Shown here: positions 26,238 to 35,900 of the stretch, one piece after another | Numbering within the stretch: the stretch's first letter is position 1 | Layout: the number at the start of each line of letters is the position of its first letter | Source of the DNA: CAWEQW01 sp963811365 | GTDB taxonomy: Bacteria; Actinomycetota; Actinomycetes; Propionibacteriales; Nocardioidaceae | Assembly: GCA_963811365.1 (NCBI GenBank) | Contig: CAWEQW010000010.1 | Coordinates: 62,001-126,000 of the forward strand | DNA length: 64,000 bases | Reading direction: 5' to 3' | Program-made: the position numbers and the translations under genes | The notes under the pieces: generated by a model | What the model saw: only the letters and a program-made list of their open reading frames with translations | Told to the model about the DNA's origin: nothing | The model's database searches: none

Positions 26238-27332
26238 TCAGACCATCGCCGAGGCGTCGTACTCGGGATGGTCGACCATGAAGTCGAGCAGCCGGCCGGC
26301 GTAGCTGCCGAACGGCGGGCAGCGCAGCCCGGTGCCGTCGAGGTCGGCCACGGTGTGCGCGGTGGAGTACGTCGTGGGGGAGGCGAAGTACTCCAGCGCC
26401 TCGGCCGGCAGGCCCAGCAGCCTCTCCAGGCCCGGCACCGTGGCGACCACGGTCCGGGTCAGGCCGAGCGGCAGCGGCACCCACACCACGCGCTTGCCGA
26501 GGTGTCGGGCGAAGGTCTCCACCACCTGCCGGGCGGTCGGTGGGTTCGGGTCGGTGAGCGCGTAGGTGCGGCCCAGGGAGCGGTCGAGCACGGACAGCTC
26601 GTCCATCGCCTCGACCACGAAGTCGCGCGGCACGACGCAGACCTTCACGGAGTCTGCGGCGCCGACGGCGGGAACCACGGCCACGGGCAGCGGCTGCCGG
26701 CGCAGGAACGTCGCCAGGAAGTACGGGCCGTCGTACTTCTGGGTCTGCCCGGTGCGCGAGTCGCCGACCACGATGCCCGGCCGGTAGATCGTCGCCGGCA
26801 CCCCGTCGGCCATCGCCTTGCGGACCAGCATCTCGGCGTCGAACTTCGTCGACTCGTAGTGGTTGCGGAACTCCTGGCCCTCGTCGAGCGCGTCCTCGGA
26901 GAACGTGCCGTCGTAGCGCCCGCTCACGTAGCAGGTGCTGACGTACTGCAGCCTGGTCAGGCCGGGGAGGGTCCGGCAGAGGTCGAGCACCCTCGCGGTC
27001 CCGTCGACGTTGACCCGGCGGGCCACCGGCTCCGGCACCGCGAGGTCGTAGACGGCGGCGAGGTGCCACACCTCGGTCACGTCGTCGAGGGCGCCGGCGT
27101 CCCGGGTGCCGACGCCGAGGCCCGCCGCGGTGATGTCGCCCGCGACCAGCCGTACCCGACCAGCGACGTGCGGGTGCGCGGCCTCCATCGCAGCCAGCCT
27201 GCTGCCCGCGGTGTCGAGGTACTGCGGCTGCACCAGGCAGACCGCGCTCGCGCCCTCCCGCCGGCCGAGCAGCCGGGGGAGCAGGGCGGAGCCGAGGAAG
27301 CCGGGGAACCCGGTCATCAGCATCGTGGTCAT
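26238..27332 (-). CDS. Extended SDR, fatty acyl-CoA reductase / thioester reductase-like
   Basis: A 364-aa protein with the NAD(P) loop TGFPGFLGSALLPRLLGR, the conserved DITAAGLGV and WHLAAVYDL segments, and the active site STCYVSG with YESTK (Tyr-x3-Lys). The middle (GQEFRNHYESTKFDAEML, YRPGIVVGDS) is as in male-sterility/FAR and carboxylic-acid-reductase R domains. It should reduce or oxidise an acyl thioester, aldehyde or alcohol with NAD(P)H. The ATG overlaps the arcC stop (ATGA), so it is translationally coupled to carbamate kinase. With the AAR-like protein downstream it could form a two-step fatty acyl to alcohol (or reverse) module. Confidence 0.75.
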   Translation of the reverse strand: MTTMLMTGFPGFLGSALLPRLLGRREGASAVCLVQPQYLDTAGSRLAAMEAAHPHVAGRVRLVAGDITAAGLGVGTRDAGALDDVTEVWHLAAVYDLAVPEPVARRVNVDGTARVLDLCRTLPGLTRLQYVSTCYVSGRYDGTFSEDALDEGQEFRNHYESTKFDAEMLVRKAMADGVPATIYRPGIVVGDSRTGQTQKYDGPYFLATFLRRQPLPVAVVPAVGAADSVKVCVVPRDFVVEAMDELSVLDRSLGRTYALTDPNPPTARQVVETFARHLGKRVVWVPLPLGLTRTVVATVPGLERLLGLPAEALEYFASPTTYSTAHTVADLDGTGLRCPPFGSYAGRLLDFMVDHPEYDASAMV

Positions 27333-28276
27333 GGCGAGACCACCACGTCGGTCTGGAGCCCCGGGAACTCTGTGGACACCCGGGTCCCGGACGTACCGGC
27401 CAGGATGTCGGTGAGCCGGTCCAGGGCGCCGATCACGCAGGGCCTGCCGGTCGCCGAGGCGAACGCGGACGCGGCCTCCGCCTTGGGCCCCATCGACCCC
27501 GCGGCGAGCTCGAGGTCTGCCAGCGCCTTCGGGTGTGCGGCGGTGACCGCTCGCTGGGAGGGCAGCCCCCAGTCGAGGTAGATCGCGTCCACGTCGGTGG
27601 CGATCACCAGCAGGTCGGCGTTCAGGGACTCGGCCAGGACCGCGCTGGCGCGGTCCTTGTCGATCACGGCCTCGACGCCCACGAGCGTCCGGGTGCCCTT
27701 GCGGTACATCGTCGGGATGCCGCCACCGCCGGCGCAGACCACGATGCAGTCGTGCTTCAGCAGCCACTCCACCGGACGGCTCTCGAAGATCCGCTTCGGC
27801 ACGGGCGAGGCCACCACGCGCCGCCAGGCGTTGCCGTCCTGGCGGACCGTCCAGCCGCGTTCCGCGGCCAGCCGGTGGGCGTCGCTCTCGGAGTACACCG
27901 GTCCGACGAACTTCGTCGGGTGCGAGAACGCCGGGTCGTCGGGGTCCACCTCGGTCATCGTCAGGATCGTCGCGAGCGGCTTCTCGAAGGGCAGCAGGTT
28001 CCCGAGCTCCTGCTCGATCAGGTAGCCGATCATCCCCTCGGTCTGGGCGCCCAGCACGTCGAAGGGGTACGTCGACACCTCGTCGTACGCCGACGCCTGG
28101 AGGGCCAGCAGCCCGACCTGCGGCCCGTTGCCGTGCGAGATCACCAGCTCGTGCTCGAGCGCCACCGGCGCCAGCGACCGGCAGGCGATCGCGACGTTCT
28201 CGCGCTGCCGCTCGGTCGTCATCGGCTCACCCCGGCGCTGGAGGGCGTTGCCTCCCAGGGCCACGACGATCCTCAT
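27329..28276 (-). CDS. arcC: Carbamate kinase
   Basis: A 315-aa cytoplasmic kinase of the amino acid kinase fold. It carries VVALGGNAL at the N-terminus, ISHGNGPQVGLLALQ, the carbamoyl-phosphate loop VVCAGGGGIPT and DKDRASAVLAE. It converts carbamoyl phosphate plus ADP to ATP, CO2 and NH3, the energy-yielding step of the arginine deiminase pathway. It starts 1 nt after the arcB stop region and overlaps the downstream SDR by 4 nt. Confidence 0.93.
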   Translation of the reverse strand: MRIVVALGGNALQRRGEPMTTERQRENVAIACRSLAPVALEHELVISHGNGPQVGLLALQASAYDEVSTYPFDVLGAQTEGMIGYLIEQELGNLLPFEKPLATILTMTEVDPDDPAFSHPTKFVGPVYSESDAHRLAAERGWTVRQDGNAWRRVVASPVPKRIFESRPVEWLLKHDCIVVCAGGGGIPTMYRKGTRTLVGVEAVIDKDRASAVLAESLNADLLVIATDVDAIYLDWGLPSQRAVTAAHPKALADLELAAGSMGPKAEAASAFASATGRPCVIGALDRLTDILAGTSGTRVSTEFPGLQTDVVVSP

Positions 28277-28277
28277 C

Positions 28278-29294
28278 TCAGGCGCCGATCGTGGCGACCA
28301 TGAGCGCCTTGATCGTGTGCAGCCGGTTCTCGGCCTGGTCGAAGGCGACGTTGGCCGCCGAGGCGAAGACCTCGTCGGTGACCTCGAGCCCGTTGTCGAG
28401 CCCGGTGAGCTCCGCGACGTCGCGGCCGACCGTCGTCCTGGTGTCGTGGAACGCCGGCAGGCAGTGCATGAACCGCGCCCGCGGGTTCCCGGTGCGCTCC
28501 ATGGCGGCCGCGTTGACCTGGTAGGGCAGCAGCTCCTCGGCGCGGGCCTTCCAGACCTCCTTGGGCTCGCCCATCGACACCCAGACGTCGGTGTGCACGA
28601 AGTCCACGCCGCGCAGCCCCTCGTCGGGGTCGTCGGTCAGCGTGATGCGCGCCCCGGTCTCGGCGGCACGCTCGGCGGCCAGGTCGCGCACGTCCTTGTC
28701 GGGCCAGAGCTCCTGCGGCGCGCAGATGCGTACGTCGGAGCCCATGATCGCGCCCATCACCAGCAGCGACCGCCCCATGTTGAACCGGCCGTCGCCCATG
28801 AAGCAGTAGCTCACCTCGTGCAGGGGCTTGCCGTCGGCGTGCTCGGACATCGTGAGGAAGTCGGCGAGCATCTGGGTCGGGTGCCACTCGTCGGTCAGCC
28901 CGTTGTAGACCGGCACGTCGGAGAACTCCGCGAGCTCCTCGACGGTGGCCTGGGCCTTGCCGCGGAACTCGATGGCGTCGAACATCCGGGAGAGGACGCG
29001 GGCGGTGTCGCCGGCCGACTCCTTGTGCCCGAGCTGGGAGGAGGTCGGGTCCAGGTAGGTCACGTGACCGCCCTGGTCGTAGGTCGCCGTCTCGAAGGCG
29101 CAGCGGGTGCGCGTCGAGGTCTTCTCGAAGATCAGCGCGACGTTCTTGCCCCGCATGCGCGGCACCTCGGTGCCGGCGTACTTGGCGCGCTTCAGGTCGC
29201 GGGAGAGGTCGAGCAGGTACTGCATCTCGGTGCGGGTGAGGTCGACCTCCTTCAGGAAGTCGCGGTGCTTCAGGTTGAGTCCCACGGGGGACAC
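28278..29294 (-). CDS. arcB: Ornithine carbamoyltransferase (catabolic, arginine deiminase pathway)
   Basis: A 338-aa transferase with the carbamoyl-phosphate motif STRTRC, the HPTQ motif (DEWHPTQMLADF), the ornithine-loop region DVWVSMGE and MHCLPAFHD. In this operon it should run in the catabolic direction, citrulline plus phosphate to ornithine and carbamoyl phosphate. The start is GTG at 29294 with AGAGG upstream; a second GTG three codons later is possible. It lies between arcA and arcC. Confidence 0.93.
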   Translation of the reverse strand: MSPVGLNLKHRDFLKEVDLTRTEMQYLLDLSRDLKRAKYAGTEVPRMRGKNVALIFEKTSTRTRCAFETATYDQGGHVTYLDPTSSQLGHKESAGDTARVLSRMFDAIEFRGKAQATVEELAEFSDVPVYNGLTDEWHPTQMLADFLTMSEHADGKPLHEVSYCFMGDGRFNMGRSLLVMGAIMGSDVRICAPQELWPDKDVRDLAAERAAETGARITLTDDPDEGLRGVDFVHTDVWVSMGEPKEVWKARAEELLPYQVNAAAMERTGNPRARFMHCLPAFHDTRTTVGRDVAELTGLDNGLEVTDEVFASAANVAFDQAENRLHTIKALMVATIGA

Positions 29295-29330
29295 CTGCCT
29301 CTCTGGTGGGTCGGGAAGGGGAGCGTCGGG

Positions 29331-30560
29331 TCAGTCGACGGGGTCGCGCTCGATCGGACAGGACATACAGCGCGGGCCGCCCCGGCCGCGACCGAGCTCG
29401 CTTCCCGAGATCGTGACGACCTCGATGCCGTTCCGGCGCAGGAACGTGTTCGTCGTGGTGTTGCGCTCGTAGCCGAAGATCACGCCCGGCTCCACCGCGA
29501 GGAAGTTGTTGCCGTCGTCCCACTGCTCGCGCTGGGCGCCCAGCACGTCGATGGGGGTGCGCAGCACGCGGAGCTTGTCGAGCCCGAGCGCCTCGGCGAC
29601 GACCGGGAAGAGGTCGACGTTCTCCACGACCTTGTAGTCGCCGCCGCTGCCGACGGGGGTCAGCGTGAAGGACCGGAGCGTGTCGGGCAGGTGCGGGTAG
29701 ACGCTGAAGGCGTCCCGGTCGATCATCGTCATCGCGGTGTCGAGGTGCATGAACGCCCGCGACTTCGGCAGCTCCACGGCGATGATGGTCGACACCGAGC
29801 CGTGCGCGAAGTACTGACGGGCCAGGAACTCCACGCCCTGCGGAGAGGTCCGCTCGCCCATGCCGATCATGACGGCGCCGTTGCCGATCACCAGGATGTC
29901 GCCGCCCTCGCAGTTCGCCGGGTCGTGCACCTCGCTGTCGTTGCCGTAGTAGTAGTGCAGCGGCGGGTCGGCGTCGCGGAACATCGGGTGGAAGTTGTAG
30001 ACCAGCCGCGAGTTGATCGTCTCCCGCTTGCGCGCCCGCTTGCTCATCGGGTTGATCGACAGGCCGTCGTACACCCACGCGGAGTTGTCGCGCTGGAAGA
30101 GGTGGTTGGGCAGCGGCCTCAGCAGGAAGTCGTCGGGGTCGAGGTACTCCAGCAGCAGGCTGGACGTCTCGTGCAGGGCGAGGTCGCTGCGGAGCACGCC
30201 GCCGATCAGCAGCTCGGCCAGCTGGGTGGCCGGAGCCGCCGCCACGAGGTCGTCGAGCGGCTTGTCGAGCGCCGGGCCGAACCGGGTCGCGGTCGTGAGC
30301 TCGTCCTGGACGAACTCGCGTCCACCGGGCTGGTCCAGGGCCTCGGCGAGCAGCTCGGCGAACAGGTGCACCCGCACGCCCTTGCCGCGCAGCTTCTCGG
30401 TGAAGGCGTCGTGCTCCTCCTTGGCGCGCTGGGCCCACATCACGTCGTCGAAGAGCAGGTCGTGGACGTTGTTGGGCGTCAGCCGGGTGAGCTCGAGGCC
30501 GGGGCGGTGGACGATCACCTGTCGGAGGCGGCCCACCTCGGAGTCGACGTGGAAGGACAT
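29331..30560 (-). CDS. arcA: Arginine deiminase
   Basis: A 409-aa guanidino-group hydrolase: arginine to citrulline and ammonia. Active-site segments are LFQRDNSAW, CEGGDILVIG, the His in FMHLDTAMT, and the C-terminal nucleophile Cys in GRGGPRCMSCP. It begins MSFHVDSEVGRLRQVIVHRPG, typical of the family. It is second in the operon, 23 nt after the permease. It supplies citrulline to ArcB and can defend against acid or energy limitation. Confidence 0.95.
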   Translation of the reverse strand: MSFHVDSEVGRLRQVIVHRPGLELTRLTPNNVHDLLFDDVMWAQRAKEEHDAFTEKLRGKGVRVHLFAELLAEALDQPGGREFVQDELTTATRFGPALDKPLDDLVAAAPATQLAELLIGGVLRSDLALHETSSLLLEYLDPDDFLLRPLPNHLFQRDNSAWVYDGLSINPMSKRARKRETINSRLVYNFHPMFRDADPPLHYYYGNDSEVHDPANCEGGDILVIGNGAVMIGMGERTSPQGVEFLARQYFAHGSVSTIIAVELPKSRAFMHLDTAMTMIDRDAFSVYPHLPDTLRSFTLTPVGSGGDYKVVENVDLFPVVAEALGLDKLRVLRTPIDVLGAQREQWDDGNNFLAVEPGVIFGYERNTTTNTFLRRNGIEVVTISGSELGRGRGGPRCMSCPIERDPVD

Positions 30561-30583
30561 GGTCTGAGGCCTTTCTCGAGTTG

Positions 30584-31984
30584 CTACGGCCGGAACGGCG
30601 GGACGGGTATGGGCTCGGTCATCCGGGACCTCTGGGCGAGGTAGACGGGGATTCCGGCGAGGAACGCGATTCCGGCGAAGATGAAGGGCATGTAGACCTT
30701 CCACCCCGACTCGTCGGTGTTGCGCGAGTAGTAGATGAACAGGACCGAGAAGACCAGCGCCAGCCCGGCAACCGTGACGTCGCGGACGAACCTCGGCGTG
30801 TGCATCGCGCGGTTGTCCTGCACGCGCCACTTGATCTGGGCGAGCGCGGAGAAGGCGTACGGGATGGCCGCGGTGATCCCGGACATGAAGACCAGCGTGT
30901 TGAACACGGTGTAGCCGGTCGAGCCGGCGTAGGAGAGCACCATCGCCGCGGAGGCCAGCAGCGTGGAGACGATGATGCCGGTGCGCGGGACGCCGCGGTC
31001 GGAGAGCTCGGCGAAGCGCCGCGGGAACAGCCCGTCGTTCGCGGCGGCGAGCGGCATCTCCGCGCAGATCATCGTCCAGCCGTTGAGAGCGCCGAAGCCG
31101 GACACCACGACCAGCGCCGCCATCACGTACCCGGCCCAGGTTCCTCCGAAGATGTCGTTGACGGCGGTGGAGAACGGTGCGCTGGAGTCCGCGAGGGCGC
31201 CGCTGCCGACGATGCCGAAGACCGCGATCAGGGAGAGCATGTAGACGACCGCGGTGCCCAGGGTGCCCAGCATCGTGGAGCGCGGGACGTTGCGGTCGGG
31301 GTTCTTCACCTTGGCGGCCGCGACCGCCGCGGTCTCGACGCCGAGGTAGGAGAACAGGCAGAGCGCCATCGCGCCGCCGATCGCGGCGATGTTCGTGTCG
31401 CCGCTCACGTTCCACGGCGTGAAGTTGCCGCTGCTGACGAAGAACAGCCCGACCGTGGACATGAACACCAGCGGCACGAACTTCAGCACCGAGGTCCACA
31501 GCTGGACCGAGCCCATGTTCTTCACGCCGCTGAGGTTGATGGCCGCGGGGATCCAGAGGCCGACCAGCGCGAGCAGGATGGACCAGAGCTTGACCTCGTC
31601 CTTGTTGACGAACTCCTCGACGTACAGCACCCAGCCGACCACGATGGCGGCGTTGCCCGACCACGCGGTGATCCAGTACAGCCACGCGTTCGAGAACCCG
31701 GTGAGGTTGCCGAAGGCAGCACGCGCGTAGGCGTAGGGGCCGCCGTCGGCGGGCAGCCGCCGCGACATCGCGGCGAACATCATCGCGAGGGCCAGCGCCC
31801 CGACCGTGGTGAGGGCCATCGCGAAGAGGCTGATCGGACCGTAGGCGGCCAGGGAGCCGGGGAGGTTGAAGATGCCGACGCCGATGATGCTTCCCACGAT
31901 CAGCGCGGTGGCCTGGGTCGGGCCCAGCGAGCCGTGCGCGGTGGGCTGGGTTGTCTCGGGGCTCGCGGACGACGTCTCGCTCAT
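30584..31984 (-). CDS. APC-superfamily amino acid permease, probable arginine/ornithine antiporter
   Basis: A 466-aa protein with 12 predicted TM helices. GSIIGVGIFNLPGSLAAYGP is the APC TM1 signature; SRRLPADGGPYAYAR and FSYLGVETAAVAAAKVKNP are further family motifs. Being first in the arc operon suggests ArcD-type arginine/ornithine exchange, but sequence alone does not prove the substrate. The start at 31984 leaves a 237-nt divergent intergenic region (31985-32221) shared with the giant operon. Confidence 0.83.
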   Translation of the reverse strand: MSETSSASPETTQPTAHGSLGPTQATALIVGSIIGVGIFNLPGSLAAYGPISLFAMALTTVGALALAMMFAAMSRRLPADGGPYAYARAAFGNLTGFSNAWLYWITAWSGNAAIVVGWVLYVEEFVNKDEVKLWSILLALVGLWIPAAINLSGVKNMGSVQLWTSVLKFVPLVFMSTVGLFFVSSGNFTPWNVSGDTNIAAIGGAMALCLFSYLGVETAAVAAAKVKNPDRNVPRSTMLGTLGTAVVYMLSLIAVFGIVGSGALADSSAPFSTAVNDIFGGTWAGYVMAALVVVSGFGALNGWTMICAEMPLAAANDGLFPRRFAELSDRGVPRTGIIVSTLLASAAMVLSYAGSTGYTVFNTLVFMSGITAAIPYAFSALAQIKWRVQDNRAMHTPRFVRDVTVAGLALVFSVLFIYYSRNTDESGWKVYMPFIFAGIAFLAGIPVYLAQRSRMTEPIPVPPFRP

Positions 31985-32221
31985 GGGGCCAGGCTTGCCG
32001 CCGGGTGGCGTCCAGGACAGGGTCGTTGGGCCCGAACCGCTGGTCAGTGTCCCCGTATCTGTGGGCCGGGTCCGGCCGCCGGCTCGCCGGGGCCCTGGCG
32101 CGTCGCATCCCTCGCGCCATGACGCAGATGGACTATTCCCGAGGAGCGCCGGGGCGAGGAAGGTGAAGCGAAGCATGCCTGTCCCGTACCGGGGGACGGT
32201 GCCGGAGCGCGGAGGCCCGGG

Positions 32222-32347
32222 ATGCTCTTCGAGGAACAGCCCATCGTCCTGCTCGTCCTGGTCATCCTCGTCGTGGAGGGGTGGCTGCGGGTCCGGGAGC
32301 CGCTGTTCCGCTCGGTGACCCGGCTGGCCCGACGACCGCGCGACTGA
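32222..32347 (+). CDS. 41-aa single-pass membrane peptide at the head of the giant operon
   Basis: This short ORF has GGAGG 7 nt before its ATG. It encodes an acidic start (MLFEEQP), one hydrophobic helix (IVLLVLVILVVEGW) and a basic tail (LRVREPLFRSVTRLARRPRD), which by the positive-inside rule predicts a cytoplasmic C-terminus. It lies 45 nt before the next ORF on the same strand, so it appears to be the first cistron. No family is recognised. It could anchor one of the large downstream proteins to the membrane (inference). Confidence 0.6.
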   Translation: MLFEEQPIVLLVLVILVVEGWLRVREPLFRSVTRLARRPRD

Positions 32348-32392
32348 CATGCCGGCCAGCTCGCCGGGTTCGACCTCCGCAAGGCAGCCTGG

Positions 32393-32914
32393 ATGCCTCG
32401 CGCCGTACGCCTGACCCGGGGAGCCGCCCGCAGGTGGATCACCGTTCCCGCCGGGGACGCGTCCCGCCTGCTCGGCGGCGTCGTACGGCTGGTCGCGGAC
32501 CTTCCGCGCGACAGCTCCCCGGAGGTGGTGTGGAGCGCCGGCGGCAGCGAGCTGCTGGTGCACACCGCACGTTCGACGCTGAGCTGCTCGGCCGGCGCGG
32601 TGCAGGTGGCGCTGCTCGTGTCCTGCGACCAGCTCGACGGACCGATGACGGTCACCGTGCCGTTCGCGACCGGCACCGAGAAGGACCCGCGCGGGCTGTT
32701 CCTGGCGACCGTCGACCGGCCGGCGGGCCCCGCGGTCGTGGTGGACGTCTGGGCGGAGGCGCTGACCGCGTTCGCCTGGGAGTGCCTGCTCACGCTGGCC
32801 ACCGAGCTGAGCGCGGCGGCCGGCAAGGACTCGTCCGGGCGCCCGCTGGTGCCGGCCGCGCTGGGCGCGACCGACCAGGCGCTGCTCGTGCTCCCGATGG
32901 TCCGGAACGGGTGA
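32393..32914 (+). CDS. Unknown 173-aa protein, second gene of giant operon
   Basis: A soluble protein with no signal peptide; no family recognised. It starts basic (MPRAVRLTRGAARRWITVPA), then alternates beta-like stretches (VVWSAGGSELLVHTARSTL, AVQVALLVSCDQLDGPMTV) with one long helix (TAFAWECLLTLATELSAAAG) and ends QALLVLPMVRNG. The stop is 6 nt before the ATG of the giant gene. It may be a small accessory or chaperone for the large proteins (inference from position). Confidence 0.65.
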   Translation: MPRAVRLTRGAARRWITVPAGDASRLLGGVVRLVADLPRDSSPEVVWSAGGSELLVHTARSTLSCSAGAVQVALLVSCDQLDGPMTVTVPFATGTEKDPRGLFLATVDRPAGPAVVVDVWAEALTAFAWECLLTLATELSAAAGKDSSGRPLVPAALGATDQALLVLPMVRNG

Positions 32915-32920
32915 GCCGCG

Positions 32921-35900
32921 ATGGCCCTGGACCGCGCCTCCCTCGGCAGCTTCGGCGAGCTCGGCGTCGCCCTCGGCCTGCTCACTCCCGCCGGTGACCC
33001 GAACCCGTCGTGGTTCTCCGACCCGGTCGGTGGCGGCACGTCGCCGACCGCGCACGGGCTGCGCCACGTGCTCGGAGAACCCGGACCAGCGGGCCGCACT
33101 GGCCGGCTTCGTCGACCAGGTGCTCGGGCCACCGGAGGCCAGGACCCGCTCCGGTGCCACGTGGGTCCCGCTGTTCGCCGAGGAGGACCCGGCCGTGGTC
33201 GTGTCCGCCGTCGTGCTGGCGACCGGCACGGAGGTGCACCTTGGGATCGGTGTCGAGCACACCACCCAGGGCGGTCCGCCCGGCGTCGCCACGCGGGTTC
33301 ACGTCCCGCTGTTCCGGTTCCCCGAGCGCGGGCACCCCTTGGTGCCCGACGGCAGCGACCCGGTATGGCTCGCGCTCGGTCGCCCCGGCGGCGAGATCGA
33401 GATCGCCGTCGACGCGACGCTCACCTCCAGCGCCCCGACGCCCGGTGAGGCGTCGCTGGGCGGGGTCGCGCTGGCGGTGGAGGTCCCGACGTACGACGGG
33501 GACGTCGGCTTCGCGCTCACCCTGCGCGACCTGCAGCTGCCCGGCGCGACCCAGCCCGAGACGCTCCTCCTCGACGTGGCGCATCCCGACGAGCTGGCGC
33601 CGCGGGTGCTCGACCTCGTCGCCGGCCTGGTGCGCGCCCAGGCGGCCACCCTCGACCTCGAGCAGCCGGCACTGCGTCCGTTCGCGGCGCTGGCCGGCAT
33701 GCTCGGCCTGCGGCCGGTCGACCACGTCCCGGCCTTCCCGTTCGCAGACCTGCCGACGCGCGGAGCTGCCGCGCTGGTCGCCTGGGTGCAGCAGGTGCTG
33801 GGTGACCCGACGGCCCGGAACGCGTGGCTGGGCCAGCTGGCCGACCTGCTCGGCGGCACGGTCGACACCGCGCGGGACGCCGTGGTGGTGCCGCTGGGCG
33901 CGCCGGTGGGCGTGGGCAGCGTGGAGGTCGCGGTCGGGCTCCGGGTCGGTGCCGGCAGCGGCGGCCACCCGGTGCTGGTGCCGTGGGCCGAGGTGGCGCT
34001 GACCTCCCGGGCCGGGGTGCGGGCGCGAGCGGCGGTCGACCTGCTCAGCCTCGACACCGGCACCGGAAGCTGCGTGGCCGTGCCGGACGCCCGGGTGGAG
34101 GCGGTGTTCGGCGCCGACGCCGGTGGCGGTGGGCTCGTCGACGACGCGCCCCAGCTCGCGGTCGACAGCCTGCACGTGGGGCTGCGCCTCGACGCCGCGC
34201 GCCGTCCCGCGTTCCTGCTGACCGCCCGCGGGGTCACCGTGGCCGGCCGGCCCCGGGACCTCGTCGACCTCTCCAGCCCCGACGCTGCGCTCGCGGCGGG
34301 TGCGGACCTGGTGACCGGCGCGCTCACCTCGGCCCTGGATGCGCTGGGCGAGTCCGGTGACCTCGTCGGCCGGCTCCTCGGGGTGCTCGCGACGGGCGGC
34401 GTGGGTCCGGTCGGCGTGCCCGCGCTCGTGGCCGACCCGGTCGCAACCGTGCGCGGCCACTGGCGGTCCGTGCTCGCGGACGCCGCCGCGTCCGCCGACC
34501 TGCTGGGAAGGCTCTCCGCACTGCTGCGGGGTGCCGCCGCGCAGGTCGCGCCCGGTGACGGCTCGCAGGCGCACCCCTGGCGGGTCGCGTTCGCCGACAC
34601 GGCGGGACTCGACGTCTGGCATGCGGGGGAGCTGCTGCACGTCGCACTCGCGTCCGACGTCCGGGTCACCGTCCTCGGCGGTCTGGTCAGCACGACGACG
34701 CTGTCGCTCGGGCTCGCAGACGTCGACCTGGCGGGCGGCTCGGTCAGGTTCGCCACCGGTGCCTCGCTGGCCACGGCGCTGGCGCGCGTGGACGACGCCC
34801 CGATGCGACTCGGGGTCGGGCCGGTGACGCTGGAAGCTGCCGACCTGGCGCTCGAGGCCGTCTGGCTCCCGTCCGCCGGGCTCCGCGTGCAGCTGGTCTC
34901 GGACGGGCTGGTGCTCGACGTCGAAGGCGTCCGGACGGCGGTACCGCTGCCGGTGCTGGACGCCCAGGGACGGCTGACCCTGCCGGCCCCGGACTGGGCC
35001 GGGGTGGAGGCGGCGCTGGCAGCCCTCGTCGAGCACGTAGGCGCTCCGGAGCTCGGCGCGGCGCTCGCGCTGCTCGGCTGGTCCGGTCAGGGTGGGAGGC
35101 TGCCCCTGGCCGCTCTGCTCGGGCCCGACCCTGCGACCGCCGTGCGCACCTGGCTCGCCGACCTGCTGCTGGACTGCGACACCGTGCGCTCCGCGCTGGG
35201 CCCGGTCGCCGCGCTGCTCAGCGGCTTCGCGCTCTCGGCGCCGACGGGGTCGGGCAACGCCGACGACCCGTTCCGCGCTCCGGTGGCAGGAGCCCCTCGT
35301 GCCCCCGGCATCCGGGTGTGGGCGGACCCGGGCTGCGCGGTGCCGTCGGGGGTGGTGGACGTCGCAACGGGCCGGCTGCTGGGCAGTCCGCCGCCCGAGC
35401 CGGACACGGTCGTCGACGTGCTGCGGGCCGCGGCGCTGCGGCTGCCCGAGGTGGCGGAGCTGCTGGTCGGCCGGGACTCCCTGGCCGACGGGCTGGGGCT
35501 GCTCGCCGACCGCTGGACGCAGACCGACGGGCTGGTCGGAACGCCGGCGACCCTGCCGCCGGACGTGGGCTCGCTGGAGCTGGCCGGTCTGAGCCAGCCC
35601 GAGATCGCGGCGCTCGGTCGCAGCGGCCTGCTGCTGCCGCAGGTGACGGGCCCCGAGCCGGTCGGCGTCGTCCACGTCGGCTCCGGGCCGGAGATGCTCG
35701 TGGGCCGGCCGTCCGGGTCGACGTACGACCTCACCGGCAGCGACCCGCTGCCGACGGTCCCCGACGGCGACGGCCCGTTCTTCGTGCGCCTGCCGACACC
35801 AGCCGACGCCGCGGCGGCGCGCCCCGACCGCGGCGACGTGGGGGAGCAGGCCGCGCGCCTGGTCGGCGCCCTCGGCGGGCGGTCCGGGAGCCTGGCGCTG

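Noticed and set aside
24258..27581. An 1,107-codon plus-strand ORF over the AAR/SDR genes
   Set aside because: The composition (His, Arg, Gly, Asp, Val repeats without domains) marks it as antisense of the minus-strand genes, which have clear motifs.
28273..30438. A 721-codon minus-strand ORF in another frame over arcB and arcA
   Set aside because: It is an alternate-frame shadow; arcA and arcB have all active-site motifs in their own frames.
30584..33292. Extended permease ORF starting upstream of 31984
   Set aside because: The first 430 codons lack hydrophobic or permease features; the APC TM1 motif begins soon after the ATG at 31984.
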